Positions 45,149-54,673 of a stretch of 64,000 nt of DNA are shown here, piece after piece. Within the stretch, counting starts at the first letter, position 1. Every line of letters begins with the position of its first letter. The stretch covers positions 245,547 through 309,546 of the forward strand of contig NZ_KB900617.1 in the NCBI RefSeq assembly GCF_000379025.1. Reading direction: 5' to 3'. A program made the position numbers and the translations under genes. The stretch is from Orenia marismortui DSM 5156. GTDB lineage: Bacteria > Bacillota > Halanaerobiia > Halobacteroidales > Halobacteroidaceae. Below the pieces are notes generated by a model. That model was given only the letters and a program-made list of their open reading frames with translations. It ran no database searches and was not told the DNA's origin.

Positions 45149-46746
45149 TAACTTGCACCCCCTAATTCAGCTTCTATTTCTGGTTCATTCTTCCATGGAG
45201 CTGTGATATAATTCCAAGTAGGAGTATTAATTCCAGCTGAAATATCCCTAGCAAAATTAACAGCTCCCTTAAAGCCAGCATAAGGTCCACTATAGTCATA
45301 ACTGTGTAACTGTTTTGAGAATACACCCATCTTTTGGGCTACATATTTATCCTTAATTCCAGAACCAAAAACAGCTGGTTTTAAAGCTTTAAGCAAAACT
45401 TCAGTTTCATAATGGTTTAAATCATCTATAATAATCTTTCCATCTTCCATATCTGCAATCAAACCTTCATACTCAGCTAATGGCATCTCTTCTTTTAATT
45501 TTTCATATCTCTCTTTAGATAATCTTAATCTATAACGAGCCTCATCTTTGCTAACTTCTAAATCAGGAATATTCCGATCATCAGCAGTCTTCTCAATTTC
45601 TGGAATAATTTCTCTTCCTTCAAAGTCATCACGATGAGCAAATTCATAAGCTGCTAATACAGGTTCAATACCAATCTCTTTAAATAAATTTTGATAATGA
45701 TGAGCTCTTGAACCACCAACAAATAAAAAGGCAGTATTTCCTTGACATAACTTTCTATACCTAGCCAATGGCTCTTCAATCTCTGCCAATTCTTCAGCAA
45801 TAACCTCTTCTGTCCTTTGAATTAACTCTTCATCATCAAAGTACTTGGCCATATTTCTTAAAGTTTTCACCATAGCTTTAGGACCAATAAAGTTAACCTT
45901 TAACCACGGAATACCATATTTCTCCTCAAACATTTCAGCAATATAGTTAATTGATCGATGGCACATTACAAGATTCAAATTAGCTCCATGAGCAGCTTGA
46001 ATATCTTTAAAACTACCATCACCAGTCATAGTAGAAACTATCTCATAACCAATCTTTTCAAAGATTCTATCTATCTCCCAAGCATCTCCACCAATATTAT
46101 ACTCACCTAAAATATTAACGGAATATTTCTTAACTTCTCGCTCTCTATTACCTATTAACTCTGACATAAACTTATTATTAGCAATATGATGTCCTGCAGA
46201 TTGACTTACACCTTTATAACCTTCACAACTGAAAGCTAATACTGGTATGCCATACTCTTTTTGAGCTTCTTTAGCCACAGCATTGATATCATCACCAATT
46301 AATCCTACTGGACAGGTAGCACTAATACTAATTGCCTCAGGATCAAAGATCTCTACTGCTTCTTTAATCGCTTGTTTTAGCTTCTTTTCTCCCCCAAACA
46401 CAATATCAGGATCCTGCATATCAGTAGAAAAAGAATAGTTGATAAAGTTCTTAGCACCTTTATCTACTCTAGCCTTATTTCTTCTTGTTCCCCAAGCATA
46501 ATAAGAACAACCAATTGGCCCATGAACAATATGGATCATATCCTTAATCGGTCCTACAACCACACCTTTACATCCAGCGTAAGCACAACCTCTATTAGTC
46601 ATAATACCTGGTATTGTTCTAGTATTAGCTTTAATCTGTTGCTTCTCCTGACTAGAATCTTTTATCATCATATGTTCTTTCCTGTTCTTCATCGACTTAC
46701 CTGGATAAACATCCAATAGATTATCTAATAAATTCTTATCTATCAT
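45148..46746 (-). CDS. nifD: Nitrogenase MoFe protein alpha subunit
   Basis: 532 residues. P-cluster ligands Cys54 (NRGCAYAG), Cys80 (HGPIGCSYY) and Cys145 (SATCPVGLIGDD); FeMo-co ligands Cys262 (VMCHRSINYIAE) and His481 (QLHSYDYSGPY); and Gln182/His186 (GVSQSAGHHIAN) are all present. The roughly 50-residue insertion near 385-435 is the hallmark of clostridial NifD. This is a Mo nitrogenase, not a V or Fe-only enzyme: no delta-subunit gene lies between nifD and nifK. Preceded by nifI2. Confidence 0.97.
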   Translation of the reverse strand: MIDKNLLDNLLDVYPGKSMKNRKEHMMIKDSSQEKQQIKANTRTIPGIMTNRGCAYAGCKGVVVGPIKDMIHIVHGPIGCSYYAWGTRRNKARVDKGAKNFINYSFSTDMQDPDIVFGGEKKLKQAIKEAVEIFDPEAISISATCPVGLIGDDINAVAKEAQKEYGIPVLAFSCEGYKGVSQSAGHHIANNKFMSELIGNREREVKKYSVNILGEYNIGGDAWEIDRIFEKIGYEIVSTMTGDGSFKDIQAAHGANLNLVMCHRSINYIAEMFEEKYGIPWLKVNFIGPKAMVKTLRNMAKYFDDEELIQRTEEVIAEELAEIEEPLARYRKLCQGNTAFLFVGGSRAHHYQNLFKEIGIEPVLAAYEFAHRDDFEGREIIPEIEKTADDRNIPDLEVSKDEARYRLRLSKERYEKLKEEMPLAEYEGLIADMEDGKIIIDDLNHYETEVLLKALKPAVFGSGIKDKYVAQKMGVFSKQLHSYDYSGPYAGFKGAVNFARDISAGINTPTWNYITAPWKNEPEIEAELGGAS

Positions 46747-46771
46747 CTTACTTCACCTCCAAAAATCAAAT

Positions 46772-47155
46772 TTATATAGCCTCTTCTCCCATCTCTGATG
46801 TTCTTACTCTTATTGCATTACTTACAGGGATAAGAAATATCTTGCCATCACCTGCATTAGCACTTTTATTAACACTAATAATAGTATTAATAACCTTCTC
46901 TGCTTCATCATCATTAACTATTAAAGTTAATAATCTTTTTGGCACCAAACGATGTCCTTCAGATACTGCTTCTGCTACTTCTGGAGACTCTATCTGCCCC
47001 CCAGATAATAATGAATTAATTAATTCATAATCAACCTTCTTCTTACCTCTACCATAAACTTTACGGCAAGTCATTGAATCAAAACCTGCTGCCGAAAGAG
47101 CTTTTTTGGTCTTATTAATCATGTTCATCCGAACAATAGCCATAACTTCTTTCAT
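46772..47155 (-). CDS. nifI2: Nitrogenase-specific PII-like regulator NifI2
   Basis: 127 residues from ATG 47155 (GGAGG upstream). PII fold with an altered, longer T-loop region (GRGKKKVDYELINSLLSGGQ) and the C-terminal signature NAGDGKIFLIPVSNAIRVRT. Position between nifI1 and nifD is typical of anaerobes and methanogens, where NifI1 and NifI2 together inhibit MoFe protein on ammonium addition and 2-oxoglutarate relieves this. The T-loop lacks the Tyr modified in GlnB. Confidence 0.93.
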   Translation of the reverse strand: MKEVMAIVRMNMINKTKKALSAAGFDSMTCRKVYGRGKKKVDYELINSLLSGGQIESPEVAEAVSEGHRLVPKRLLTLIVNDDEAEKVINTIISVNKSANAGDGKIFLIPVSNAIRVRTSEMGEEAI

Positions 47156-47169
47156 CACAAGACCTCCTT

Positions 47170-47493
47170 TTATAAACCTTTTTTACCAGTACTAATTGTA
47201 TAAGCTTCTTCAACTTCACTTATAAATATCTTTCCATCCCCAAAGTTACCTTCTCCTGTTTTAGCAGTCTTGATAATAATCTTAACTAAATCATCCACAT
47301 CTTCATCTCTTGCAACTGTAAGTAACATCTCTTTAGGTAATTCATCATAATGGATATCACCAACTTTAACCCCTCGTTGTTTACCTCTACCAGCTACATC
47401 TATCTTAGTAACAGCTGGAAACCCTGCATCACTTAATTCTGCTAAAATTTCATCAACCTTCTCAGGTCTTACAATTGATCTTACCATCTTCAT
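47170..47493 (-). CDS. nifI1: Nitrogenase-specific PII-like regulator NifI1
   Basis: 107 residues. PII fold: MKMVRSIVRPEKVDEILAEL, T-loop VAGRGKQRGVKVGDIHYDEL and C-loop NFGDGKIFISEVEEAYTIST. It lies between nifH and nifI2. Works with NifI2 as a post-translational switch of nitrogenase. Distinguished from glnB by its operon position and shorter, different T-loop. Confidence 0.93.
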   Translation of the reverse strand: MKMVRSIVRPEKVDEILAELSDAGFPAVTKIDVAGRGKQRGVKVGDIHYDELPKEMLLTVARDEDVDDLVKIIIKTAKTGEGNFGDGKIFISEVEEAYTISTGKKGL

Positions 47494-47534
47494 AATCTTC
47501 CTACCTCCCTCAATTTAATAATCAAAAATAATAG

Positions 47535-47616
47535 AGTCAGTTAATATATCCTAACACTTCATCAATATCTTTCACCTCTTGGCCTTTAGCAAACTACCAT
47601 ATAATATTAACTGACT
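47535..47616. repeat. Stem-loop between nifH and nifI1
   Basis: 13-base perfect arms AGTCAGTTAATAT (47535-47547) and ATATTAACTGACT (47604-47616) around a 56-base loop in the 163-base gap after nifH. Such hairpins after nifH usually set a higher nifH mRNA level than downstream genes by partial termination or 3' protection. Confidence 0.7.
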
Positions 47617-47656
47617 TCAATTAGTAATCAATAATTGAATAGCAGCACATTTTTTA

Positions 47657-48529
<873 letters not shown>

Positions 48530-48618
48530 TCAAAATGTCTTCAAACCACAAATAATTAACATGTGATGTGAACTCTATCACATACCTAACATCTAAAAGT
48601 AATATTATTTTCATTTCT

Positions 48619-48664
48619 ATGTTAAGTATATGTTAATTATAGCCTTGTTTACATCTTATGTCAA
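48619..48664 (-). promoter_or_regulatory. nif operon promoter with two 11-bp direct-repeat operators
   Basis: Minus strand TTGACA (48659-48664), 17-base spacer, TATAAT (48636-48641). Two head-to-tail units (plus-strand reading ATGTTAAGTAT at 48619-48629 and ATGTTAATTAT at 48630-48640) overlap the -10 and the start site. A leader of about 145 bases runs to nifH. This is a sigma-A-type promoter, not the sigma-54/NifA type. Confidence 0.82.
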
Positions 48665-48809
48665 GAAAAAAATAGATTTTTGTGGTAAACTTTACATAAA
48701 GATAACGTATAACTAACCAATAGTTAACATTACTATGTTTTTATCCTTTAAGCGATCAACCCGAAATGTCCCACTCTAAAATTACACCAATCTACAAAAA
48801 AGAAAACGC

Positions 48810-48825
48810 CACCGCCAAAGCGGTG
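48810..48825 (-). terminator. Terminator of the Amt-MCP gene
   Basis: CACCGC / GCGGTG stem with a 4-base loop. Read on the minus strand it is followed by GCGTTTTCTTTTTT. Isolates the chemoreceptor gene from the nif promoter. Confidence 0.78.
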
Positions 48826-48874
48826 ACCTTTTATAAGTACATTATACAGTTATCCATTTTAAAGATTAAAAATT

Positions 48875-51115
48875 TCAAATATCAAAACCGTCTATAGAAA
48901 GTTTTAACTTTTCTGCCAAGGAAATTAATTCTCGAGAGGATAATTTAAGCTCTTGAGACATAGCAGCAATATCATTAGAACCTTCTTTAACCTCTTGACT
49001 TTTTATAGCTAAAGTTTGAGCATCACCAGAAGATGATTGGATATTATCAGCTGCACCAACAATACAGTTCTCTATATCTTTAAAAACACTTCCCGCATTT
49101 TCAATAACACCTTTACCAGTTAGAGCCTTCTCTTCGACATCAGTTATAGCCTCTAAACTCTCCCTAGAAGTAATCTGAGTTTCATTTATCAACTTTCTAA
49201 TCTTTCCGGTCGCTTGGCTAGTATTATGGGATAAGACCCTAATTTCTTCTGCAACCACCGCAAAACCACGCCCTTTTTCACCAGCACGAGCAGCCTCTAT
49301 AGCCGCATTTAGAGCCAACAGGTTAGTTTGTGCAGCAATATCATTAATCAGCTCCACAATATCTTCTATCTGATTTGAGTTACCCACCAGTTGATCAATA
49401 GCCTCAACCCCAACTTTTACAGAATCATTTATCTCTTCCATCTTTAAAACAGCATCTTCTAGACAGTTACTACCAACTTCCGTCTTAGAAGATGCTTCTT
49501 GAGCAAAAGCACTGGCTTCTTGACTACCAGCAGAAATCTGATCAATACCAAAAATCATGTCATCGATATTAGATACAGCATTTTTAGCTATGAGATCACC
49601 CTTCTTAACAGTAGAAGATAACTTTGAGCTAGAAGAAGTTAATGCACTAATCATCTTAGACATATCAGCAATTAATGCTTTAACCTTCCTTGTTGTACCG
49701 TTAAAAACATTCAATAGCCTCGCTTCACTATCATTCAATCCATCTAAAGCCAATTGTATGCTAAAATCACCCTTAGCCATCTTATCCAATCCCAACAAGA
49801 CTTGTTCTATAACCTTCCCACTCAATGAACCAAAGTCAGGATAAGAACTAGATCCATGTTCAGAAATATCTAAACCTTTCATCTCCTCTTCAGCAGAAAC
49901 CCTCAATCCAATAAGCAAATCAGCCAACTTAAAAAGAATAAAGGCTGTCGGGAAAACCCAAAGAGCTACACCGATTACACCTTTCAACTGAAGCAACAAC
50001 AGATTTGTTCCTCCACCATATAAAAGTCCACCTTCTCTAGAAAACACACCCACCATCAAAGTTCCCAAGATACCACATACACCATGAACCGAAATAGCAC
50101 CAACTGGATCATCTATATGTAAACTTTCTATAACTTCCATAGCAAAAACCACAACTACTCCTGCTATAACTCCTATAGCCACAGCCCCAAAGTCATTAAC
50201 TGTCGCTGTCCCAGCTGTAATCCCTACCAAACCTGCCAAAGCCCCATTTAGGGTCATAGCAACATCAGCAGTTCCATATTTGAACCAACTGGTCACCAAA
50301 GCCAATACAGCTCCAGATGCAGCTGCTAAATTGGTTGTCATTGCTATAGAAGCAATATTTAAATCACTTCCAGATATGGTACTTCCAGCATTAAATCCAA
50401 ACCAACCAAACCATAAAATAAAAACACCCAAAGCAGCCATCAATAAATTGTGTCCTGCTATCTTATTAGCTGAACCGTCTTCATTATATTTTCCAATTCT
50501 AGGTCCTAAAACCATAGCTCCTGCCAAAGCAGCCCAACCACCTACAGAGTGCACAACAGTAGATCCAGCAAAATCAACTACATTACTCAACCAGCCACCA
50601 CCCCAAATCCAATATCCAACTACAGGATAAATAAAACCACTAATCACTACACTACATATCAGATATGCACTAAATTTGGTTCTACCTGCTATAGCACCAG
50701 ACACAATAGTTGCTGCCGTTCCAGCAAAAACAACCTGGAATAACCAAAAAGCAGATAATGGAATCTCCAGCCCCAAATGAGCAAAATCACCACCCAAAAA
50801 GAAACCATTAAAAGATATAAATTTATTACCTACACCAAACATGATACTAAATCCTAGACACCAATAAATTAATGACCCCACAGAAAAATCCATCAAATTC
50901 TTCATAATAATGTTCCCAGAATTTTTCGCTTGAGTAAAACCAGCTTCAACCATCGCAAAACCAGCTTGCATAAAAAAGACTAAGAAAGCAGACAATAATG
51001 TCCACATTGTATCAATAGCAACCACTTCTTTCCTATCGATGTTTTCTGCACCAAATACAGCACAGGTGTATAATAGAATTATTAAGATTATTAAAAAAAT
51101 TTCAATTTTTTTCAC
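48875..51115 (-). CDS. Ammonium transporter fused to a methyl-accepting chemotaxis signalling domain
   Basis: About 746 residues. Signal-like first helix, then a complete Amt domain to about residue 430 with the same pore motifs as the 28.7-kb amtB ([32 protein letters not shown]). A linker of about 60 residues ([20 protein letters not shown]) resembles a HAMP segment. Residues about 500-746 form an MCP cytoplasmic domain with the CheW/CheA tip [20 protein letters not shown] near 605. Predicted to sense ammonium through the transporter and signal to the flagellar kinase. GTG start. Own direct-repeat nitrogen promoter. Confidence 0.9.
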   Translation of the reverse strand: MKKIEIFLIILIILLYTCAVFGAENIDRKEVVAIDTMWTLLSAFLVFFMQAGFAMVEAGFTQAKNSGNIIMKNLMDFSVGSLIYWCLGFSIMFGVGNKFISFNGFFLGGDFAHLGLEIPLSAFWLFQVVFAGTAATIVSGAIAGRTKFSAYLICSVVISGFIYPVVGYWIWGGGWLSNVVDFAGSTVVHSVGGWAALAGAMVLGPRIGKYNEDGSANKIAGHNLLMAALGVFILWFGWFGFNAGSTISGSDLNIASIAMTTNLAAASGAVLALVTSWFKYGTADVAMTLNGALAGLVGITAGTATVNDFGAVAIGVIAGVVVVFAMEVIESLHIDDPVGAISVHGVCGILGTLMVGVFSREGGLLYGGGTNLLLLQLKGVIGVALWVFPTAFILFKLADLLIGLRVSAEEEMKGLDISEHGSSSYPDFGSLSGKVIEQVLLGLDKMAKGDFSIQLALDGLNDSEARLLNVFNGTTRKVKALIADMSKMISALTSSSSKLSSTVKKGDLIAKNAVSNIDDMIFGIDQISAGSQEASAFAQEASSKTEVGSNCLEDAVLKMEEINDSVKVGVEAIDQLVGNSNQIEDIVELINDIAAQTNLLALNAAIEAARAGEKGRGFAVVAEEIRVLSHNTSQATGKIRKLINETQITSRESLEAITDVEEKALTGKGVIENAGSVFKDIENCIVGAADNIQSSSGDAQTLAIKSQEVKEGSNDIAAMSQELKLSSRELISLAEKLKLSIDGFDI

Positions 51116-51137
51116 TGTAACCACCCCTTAATATAAA

Positions 51138-51199
51138 ATGTTATGTTAGGTTTTTGTTATGTTTGTGTTAATTATAAGCTAATCTTTCGATTATATCAA
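51138..51199 (-). promoter_or_regulatory. Amt-MCP promoter with three 11-bp direct-repeat operators
   Basis: Minus strand TTGATA (51194-51199), 17-base spacer, TATAAT (51171-51176). Three units at 51143-51153, 51154-51164 and 51165-51175 (plus-strand ATGTTAGGTTT, TTGTTATGTTT, GTGTTAATTAT) overlap the -10 and run downstream. An extra ATGTTATG sits out of phase at 51138. Confidence 0.8.
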
Positions 51200-51237
51200 G
51201 GGATTTATTTATTTTCTTGAATATTTTTCATATTTAA

Positions 51238-51384
51238 CTAAAATAATTTAAAATTTGATTTGTGCCTATTATTTCTAATAGTCTTTTTAAAATAACGGCA
51301 GTGATCTGTTAAATAAACATGGCATCCTAATTTCTTACAATAAAACCTCTTATAAATAAAATGGATACATTGTTGGCAAGCCAC
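51238..51384 (-). CDS. 48-residue Cys-rich protein with nitrogen-type promoter
   Basis: GTG start at 51384 behind an excellent ribosome site (AGGAGG, 7-base spacing), stop TAG at 51238-51240. It starts MACQQCIHFIYKRFYCKKLG and has five Cys: 3, 6, 16, 21 and 29 (Cx2Cx9Cx4Cx7C), with several His, and a basic tail (KKTIRNNRHK). This suggests a small metal- or Fe-S-binding protein. It has its own direct-repeat nitrogen promoter at 51487-51539 and lies between the asnB terminator and the Amt-MCP promoter. I do not recognise the family. Confidence 0.7.
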   Translation of the reverse strand: MACQQCIHFIYKRFYCKKLGCHVYLTDHCRYFKKTIRNNRHKSNFKLF

Positions 51385-51486
51385 AATACCCCCTCCTTTT
51401 TTATCTGTTACCACTATATAAATACCCCTCTACTCTAATCAAATACTTTCAGACAAGTACAACTGATATCATTAGAATCAAGGTTT

Positions 51487-51539
51487 ACGTTAACTTGATG
51501 TTAAGTATAAGTATAACTCTAAGAATATATTTCTGTCAA
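51487..51539 (-). promoter_or_regulatory. Promoter of the Cys-rich ORF with two direct-repeat operators
   Basis: Minus strand TTGACA (51534-51539), 18-base spacer, TATACT (51510-51515). Two units, ACGTTAACTTG (51487-51497) and ATGTTAAGTAT (51498-51508) on the plus-strand reading, lie just downstream of the -10. It follows the asnB terminator, so it must serve the small ORF and perhaps Amt-MCP. Confidence 0.75.
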
Positions 51540-51573
51540 GGGAGCTTCTTTAATGATTTTAATTTCAATAAAA

Positions 51574-51610
51574 TAAAAGATTCAGTGTGATTTTCACACT
51601 GAATCTTTTA
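51574..51610 (-). terminator. Terminator of asnB
   Basis: 17-base perfect arms (TAAAAGATTCAGTGTGA and complement) with a 3-base loop, T-rich after the stem, about 20 bases after the asnB stop codon. Confidence 0.87.
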
Positions 51611-51630
51611 TCAATTAAGGCTAAGTAAAA

Positions 51631-53472
51631 CTATATGATCTTAACTCCATACTCATCTAACCAGAGGTTAACTTGAATTAAGTATGCAAATAGTTGGGGT
51701 AATCTCATCAACTGTCCAAACCAAGGTATATCAAAATCACCATCACTTTCTGTAAGCTTTCTGATATAAGTAACATCAAGCACATCAATAATTGGTGAAT
51801 TAGAATTGTTCAAGATTTCTAATAACCAATCTCTAGTAGCATCAAAATAAGCTGGATCAAAGGTTTTAGGATAAGGATTCTTAGGTCTTAATCTAACATC
51901 TTCAGGTAAAACCCCCTTTAGAGCTTCTCGTAATATCCCTTTTCTTTTTCCTCCTACATTCTTCATCTCCCAGGGAATATTCCAAACATACTCCACAAGT
52001 CTATGATCACAGAAAGGAACTCGAACTTCTAAACCTGTATACATACTCATTCTGTCTTTACGATCTAATAAAGTTGGCATCCAGCGAGTTAAATTCAAAT
52101 AGAATATCTCTCTCATTCTCGCATCTTCATCATTTTCACCTTTTAACGTAGGAACTTCAGCTAAAGCCTGGAGATACCTCTCTTCCATATATTCTTGAGG
52201 ATTGATTCTATTGATTAAATCCCCCGATAGAATCTTAACTCTTTCTTCTAATTTACGAGACCATGGGAAGGTATTGGCTTTTAAAGCTTCTTGACTATGA
52301 TACCAAGGATATCCACCAAAAATCTCATCAGCACATTCTCCAGAAACCCCCACTGTAAAATTCTTTTTAATCTCTTTACAAAAGAGATATAATGATACAT
52401 CTATATCTGCCATTCCTGGTAGATCTCGAGCATAAACTCCTTCTCTTAAACTTTCTACTAATTTATCATTCTTTAATCTAATATAATGGTGATTAGTATC
52501 AGCATAATCTGACATCTTCTTTATCCACAAATCATCAGGGGCAGGTTGAAATTCATTGGCTTCAAAATAATCTTCATTGCCTTCATAATCTACTGAATAA
52601 GTATCTATTCTACCTTTTCCTTCTCTCATAAAAGCCCGACTTGCTATCGAAGTAATTGCACTAGAATCAAGCCCACCAGATAGCAAAGTACAAATTGGAA
52701 CATCAGAGACCAACTGTCGTTCTACAGTATCTACAAACAAATCTCTAACCCTAGTTATAGTTGTTTCTAAGTCATCCTGATGAGATTTACTTTCTAACTC
52801 CCAATATTGCTCCTCCTTAATCCCATAACGATTGACAACCATTGAATAACCTGGCTTTAACTCCTTAACACCTTTAATAACACCATGGCCTGGAGTTCTT
52901 CCAGGACCAACAGCAAAAATCTCTGCTAATCCTTCTTCATCGATCTCAGCCTCTACCTCAGGATGAACTAATAATCCTTTCAACTCAGATGCAAATAAAA
53001 ATCCATTACCTTGTTGAGTATAAAAGAGAGGTTTCACACCTATCCTATCTCTAGCTAAGAAAAGTCTTTCTAGAGTACTATCCCAAATAGCAAAAGCATA
53101 AATACCATTTAATTTTTTAACACATTCTGAACCCCATGCTATATAAGCCGTTAATAAGACTTCTGTATCAGAGTGACCTTCAAAAGAATGTCCTTCCTGC
53201 TTTAATTCCTTCCTTAAATCTTCTGTATTATATAACTCACCATTATAGACCATAACATATCGATTGGACTGATATCTCTTTTCCATTGGTTGTTTTCCTC
53301 CCGTAGGATCAATAACAACCAATCTTCTATGGGCTAATGCTATATGCTCACTATACCATTCTCCCCTTTCATCAGGGCCACGCCTATGCTGAGAATCAGC
53401 CATCTTTCCAGCTATATCTTGCTCTTTTCTTAAATCACGTTCCCAATTTAACCATCCTGCAATTCCACACAT
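51631..53472 (-). CDS. asnB: Asparagine synthase (glutamine-hydrolysing)
   Basis: 613 residues. The N-terminal class II glutaminase has the nucleophile Cys2 (MCGIAGWLN), with LAHRRLVVIDP near 48 and YNGELYN near 75. The synthetase domain has the PP-loop LLSGGLDSSAITS near 265 and GECADEIFGGYPWY near 375. It amidates aspartate with Gln nitrogen. Two 11-bp direct repeats of the nitrogen-operator type lie upstream (53511-53532). Of the AsnB rather than the AsnO/small-molecule-modifying type, judging by position and conserved Cys. Confidence 0.92.
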   Translation of the reverse strand: MCGIAGWLNWERDLRKEQDIAGKMADSQHRRGPDERGEWYSEHIALAHRRLVVIDPTGGKQPMEKRYQSNRYVMVYNGELYNTEDLRKELKQEGHSFEGHSDTEVLLTAYIAWGSECVKKLNGIYAFAIWDSTLERLFLARDRIGVKPLFYTQQGNGFLFASELKGLLVHPEVEAEIDEEGLAEIFAVGPGRTPGHGVIKGVKELKPGYSMVVNRYGIKEEQYWELESKSHQDDLETTITRVRDLFVDTVERQLVSDVPICTLLSGGLDSSAITSIASRAFMREGKGRIDTYSVDYEGNEDYFEANEFQPAPDDLWIKKMSDYADTNHHYIRLKNDKLVESLREGVYARDLPGMADIDVSLYLFCKEIKKNFTVGVSGECADEIFGGYPWYHSQEALKANTFPWSRKLEERVKILSGDLINRINPQEYMEERYLQALAEVPTLKGENDEDARMREIFYLNLTRWMPTLLDRKDRMSMYTGLEVRVPFCDHRLVEYVWNIPWEMKNVGGKRKGILREALKGVLPEDVRLRPKNPYPKTFDPAYFDATRDWLLEILNNSNSPIIDVLDVTYIRKLTESDGDFDIPWFGQLMRLPQLFAYLIQVNLWLDEYGVKII

Positions 53473-53510
53473 AAAGATATTCTCCTCCTCACAACTTCTT
53501 TATCAACCTA

Positions 53511-53532
53511 ATGTTAATATTATGTTATGTAA
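53511..53532 (-). promoter_or_regulatory. Two direct-repeat nitrogen-type operators upstream of asnB
   Basis: Plus-strand reading ATGTTAATATT (53511-53521) and ATGTTATGTAA (53522-53532), head to tail at 11 bases, about 40 bases before the start codon. No clear sigma-A -10/-35 fits at the usual place, so the promoter assignment is open. Confidence 0.55.
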
Positions 53533-53649
53533 ACCAACAAAATTACTCTTCACACAAATACTTAACGCTAAATTAACATACATCAATATTCATTTTGCTT
53601 TTTACAATATATCTTATGTATGAAATTGATTTTCGTTCTCGTTTTATCC
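53533..53649. other. Rest of the asnB-speD intergenic region
   Basis: Between the operator and the speD terminator I see A+T-rich sequence with a further GTTAAG and TTAAC words on both strands, and no ORF. It should contain the -35 of the asnB promoter. Confidence 0.4.
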
Positions 53650-53703
53650 TATAAATAAAAACACTCTACTCACCCAGTCGGCCTTCTAGTGTTTTTATTT
53701 ATA
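53650..53703 (-). terminator. Terminator of speD
   Basis: 16-base arms TATAAATAAAAACACT / AGTGTTTTTATTTATA around a 22-base loop. About 100 bases after the speD stop codon; T-rich on both sides, so it may act both ways. Confidence 0.7.
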
Positions 53704-53806
53704 ATTTATATGTTGTAAGAATTTCAACTTCACATCATCTCTAATATAGAAAATATCTCTATTTTATCTTTAATTACTCTCTTTTTATAATTATCCAATA
53801 ATTCAA

Positions 53807-54226
53807 CTATTCTATAGTCTTATAAGAAAAATTGACCCCACTCATATCTCTATTAGAAAAGTTTCTAATTTTATCAAAAGACCCTCTTGCTACTTCTGTT
53901 GTCTCTGTTTTTTCCGACTCTAATTTTTCTGCTAAATAATCAAATCCACTCCAAGGATCTACCTCTCCACCACAAGTAAATAGATCAACTGCTGCATAAT
54001 TATACTCTGGCCAAGTATGAATTGTTAAATGTGATTCTGATATAATTACTGCACCACTAACCCCCCATGGATTAAAGTGATGGAAGACACTTTCAACAAT
54101 AGTAGCTTTTGCTTCAAGAGCAGCTTGCTTCATATATTCTTCTATCTGCTTATGATCTCTTAATATCTCACTATTACAATTATAAAATTCTACCAAAATA
54201 TGTCTTCCTAATTCTTCCGATTTCAT
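53807..54226 (-). CDS. speD: S-adenosylmethionine decarboxylase proenzyme
   Basis: 139 residues, the short class-1B (Thermotoga-type) form. The self-cleavage site is visible in [14 protein letters not shown]: cleavage between Glu64 and Ser65 would create the pyruvoyl group. [12 protein letters not shown] near 81, with Cys85, is conserved. It makes decarboxylated SAM for spermidine. No speE lies beside it. A 12-codon upstream ORF overlaps its start codon. Confidence 0.93.
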   Translation of the reverse strand: MKSEELGRHILVEFYNCNSEILRDHKQIEEYMKQAALEAKATIVESVFHHFNPWGVSGAVIISESHLTIHTWPEYNYAAVDLFTCGGEVDPWSGFDYLAEKLESEKTETTEVARGSFDKIRNFSNRDMSGVNFSYKTIE

Positions 54227-54261
54227 CCTTTGTCACCTTCTATTAGATATTTCTGTATCAT
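54223..54261 (-). CDS. Short upstream ORF overlapping the speD start
   Basis: ATG at 54261 behind GGGAGG (5-base spacing), coding [12 protein letters not shown] and ending in TGA that overlaps the speD ATG. The ribosome site is stronger than that of speD itself. It may be a leader peptide that couples or regulates speD translation. The peptide is too short for homology. Confidence 0.45.
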   Translation of the reverse strand: MIQKYLIEGDKG

Positions 54262-54383
54262 AAAATCCTCCCTTAAGGAATTGACCATTTCTGATATTGC
54301 TACTGCTATACTTCTATAATTAAGTTGATTTTCCCTTCCCTAGTTGTGACTTATATAGATCTCTAAGTCTAAAATTAAATTTA

Positions 54384-54498
54384 ATGGGTATAAAGAGACA
54401 CTTTTAGGTGCTAGGTGATAGGTCATAGGAGTTAGTAAGATCTTTCTATGTCCTAGCTCCTAACGCCTAACTCCGAAACTGTCGCTTTATCATTCTAT
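54384..54498. repeat. Heptad-hairpin intergenic repeat, copy C
   Basis: 115 bases upstream of speD, identical to copy B (13241-13355) except for one base near the right end, in the same orientation. The flanks differ outside the element, which fixes its borders at about ATGGGTATAAAG and CTTTATCNTTCTAT. Confidence 0.9.
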
Positions 54499-54624
54499 AA
54501 CGACATATTCAAATTTCATTCTAAAATCCGATATCTATATTATAGTCATTAAGTAATATCTAATCTATCTTATAAAGCACTTATTATAGTAAAATTAACT
54601 AAAAAATAGAATTTTTAAATAAAA

Positions 54625-54652
54625 AACCACCTTATATTTAACAAGGCGGTAA
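54625..54652 (-). terminator. Terminator of the L,D-transpeptidase gene
   Basis: ACCGCCTT / AAGGTGGT stem (one G-U pair) on the minus strand, followed by TTTTTTATTT. About 25 bases after the stop codon. Confidence 0.72.
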
Positions 54653-54673
54653 AATCAAATAGTAACTCTTTTC

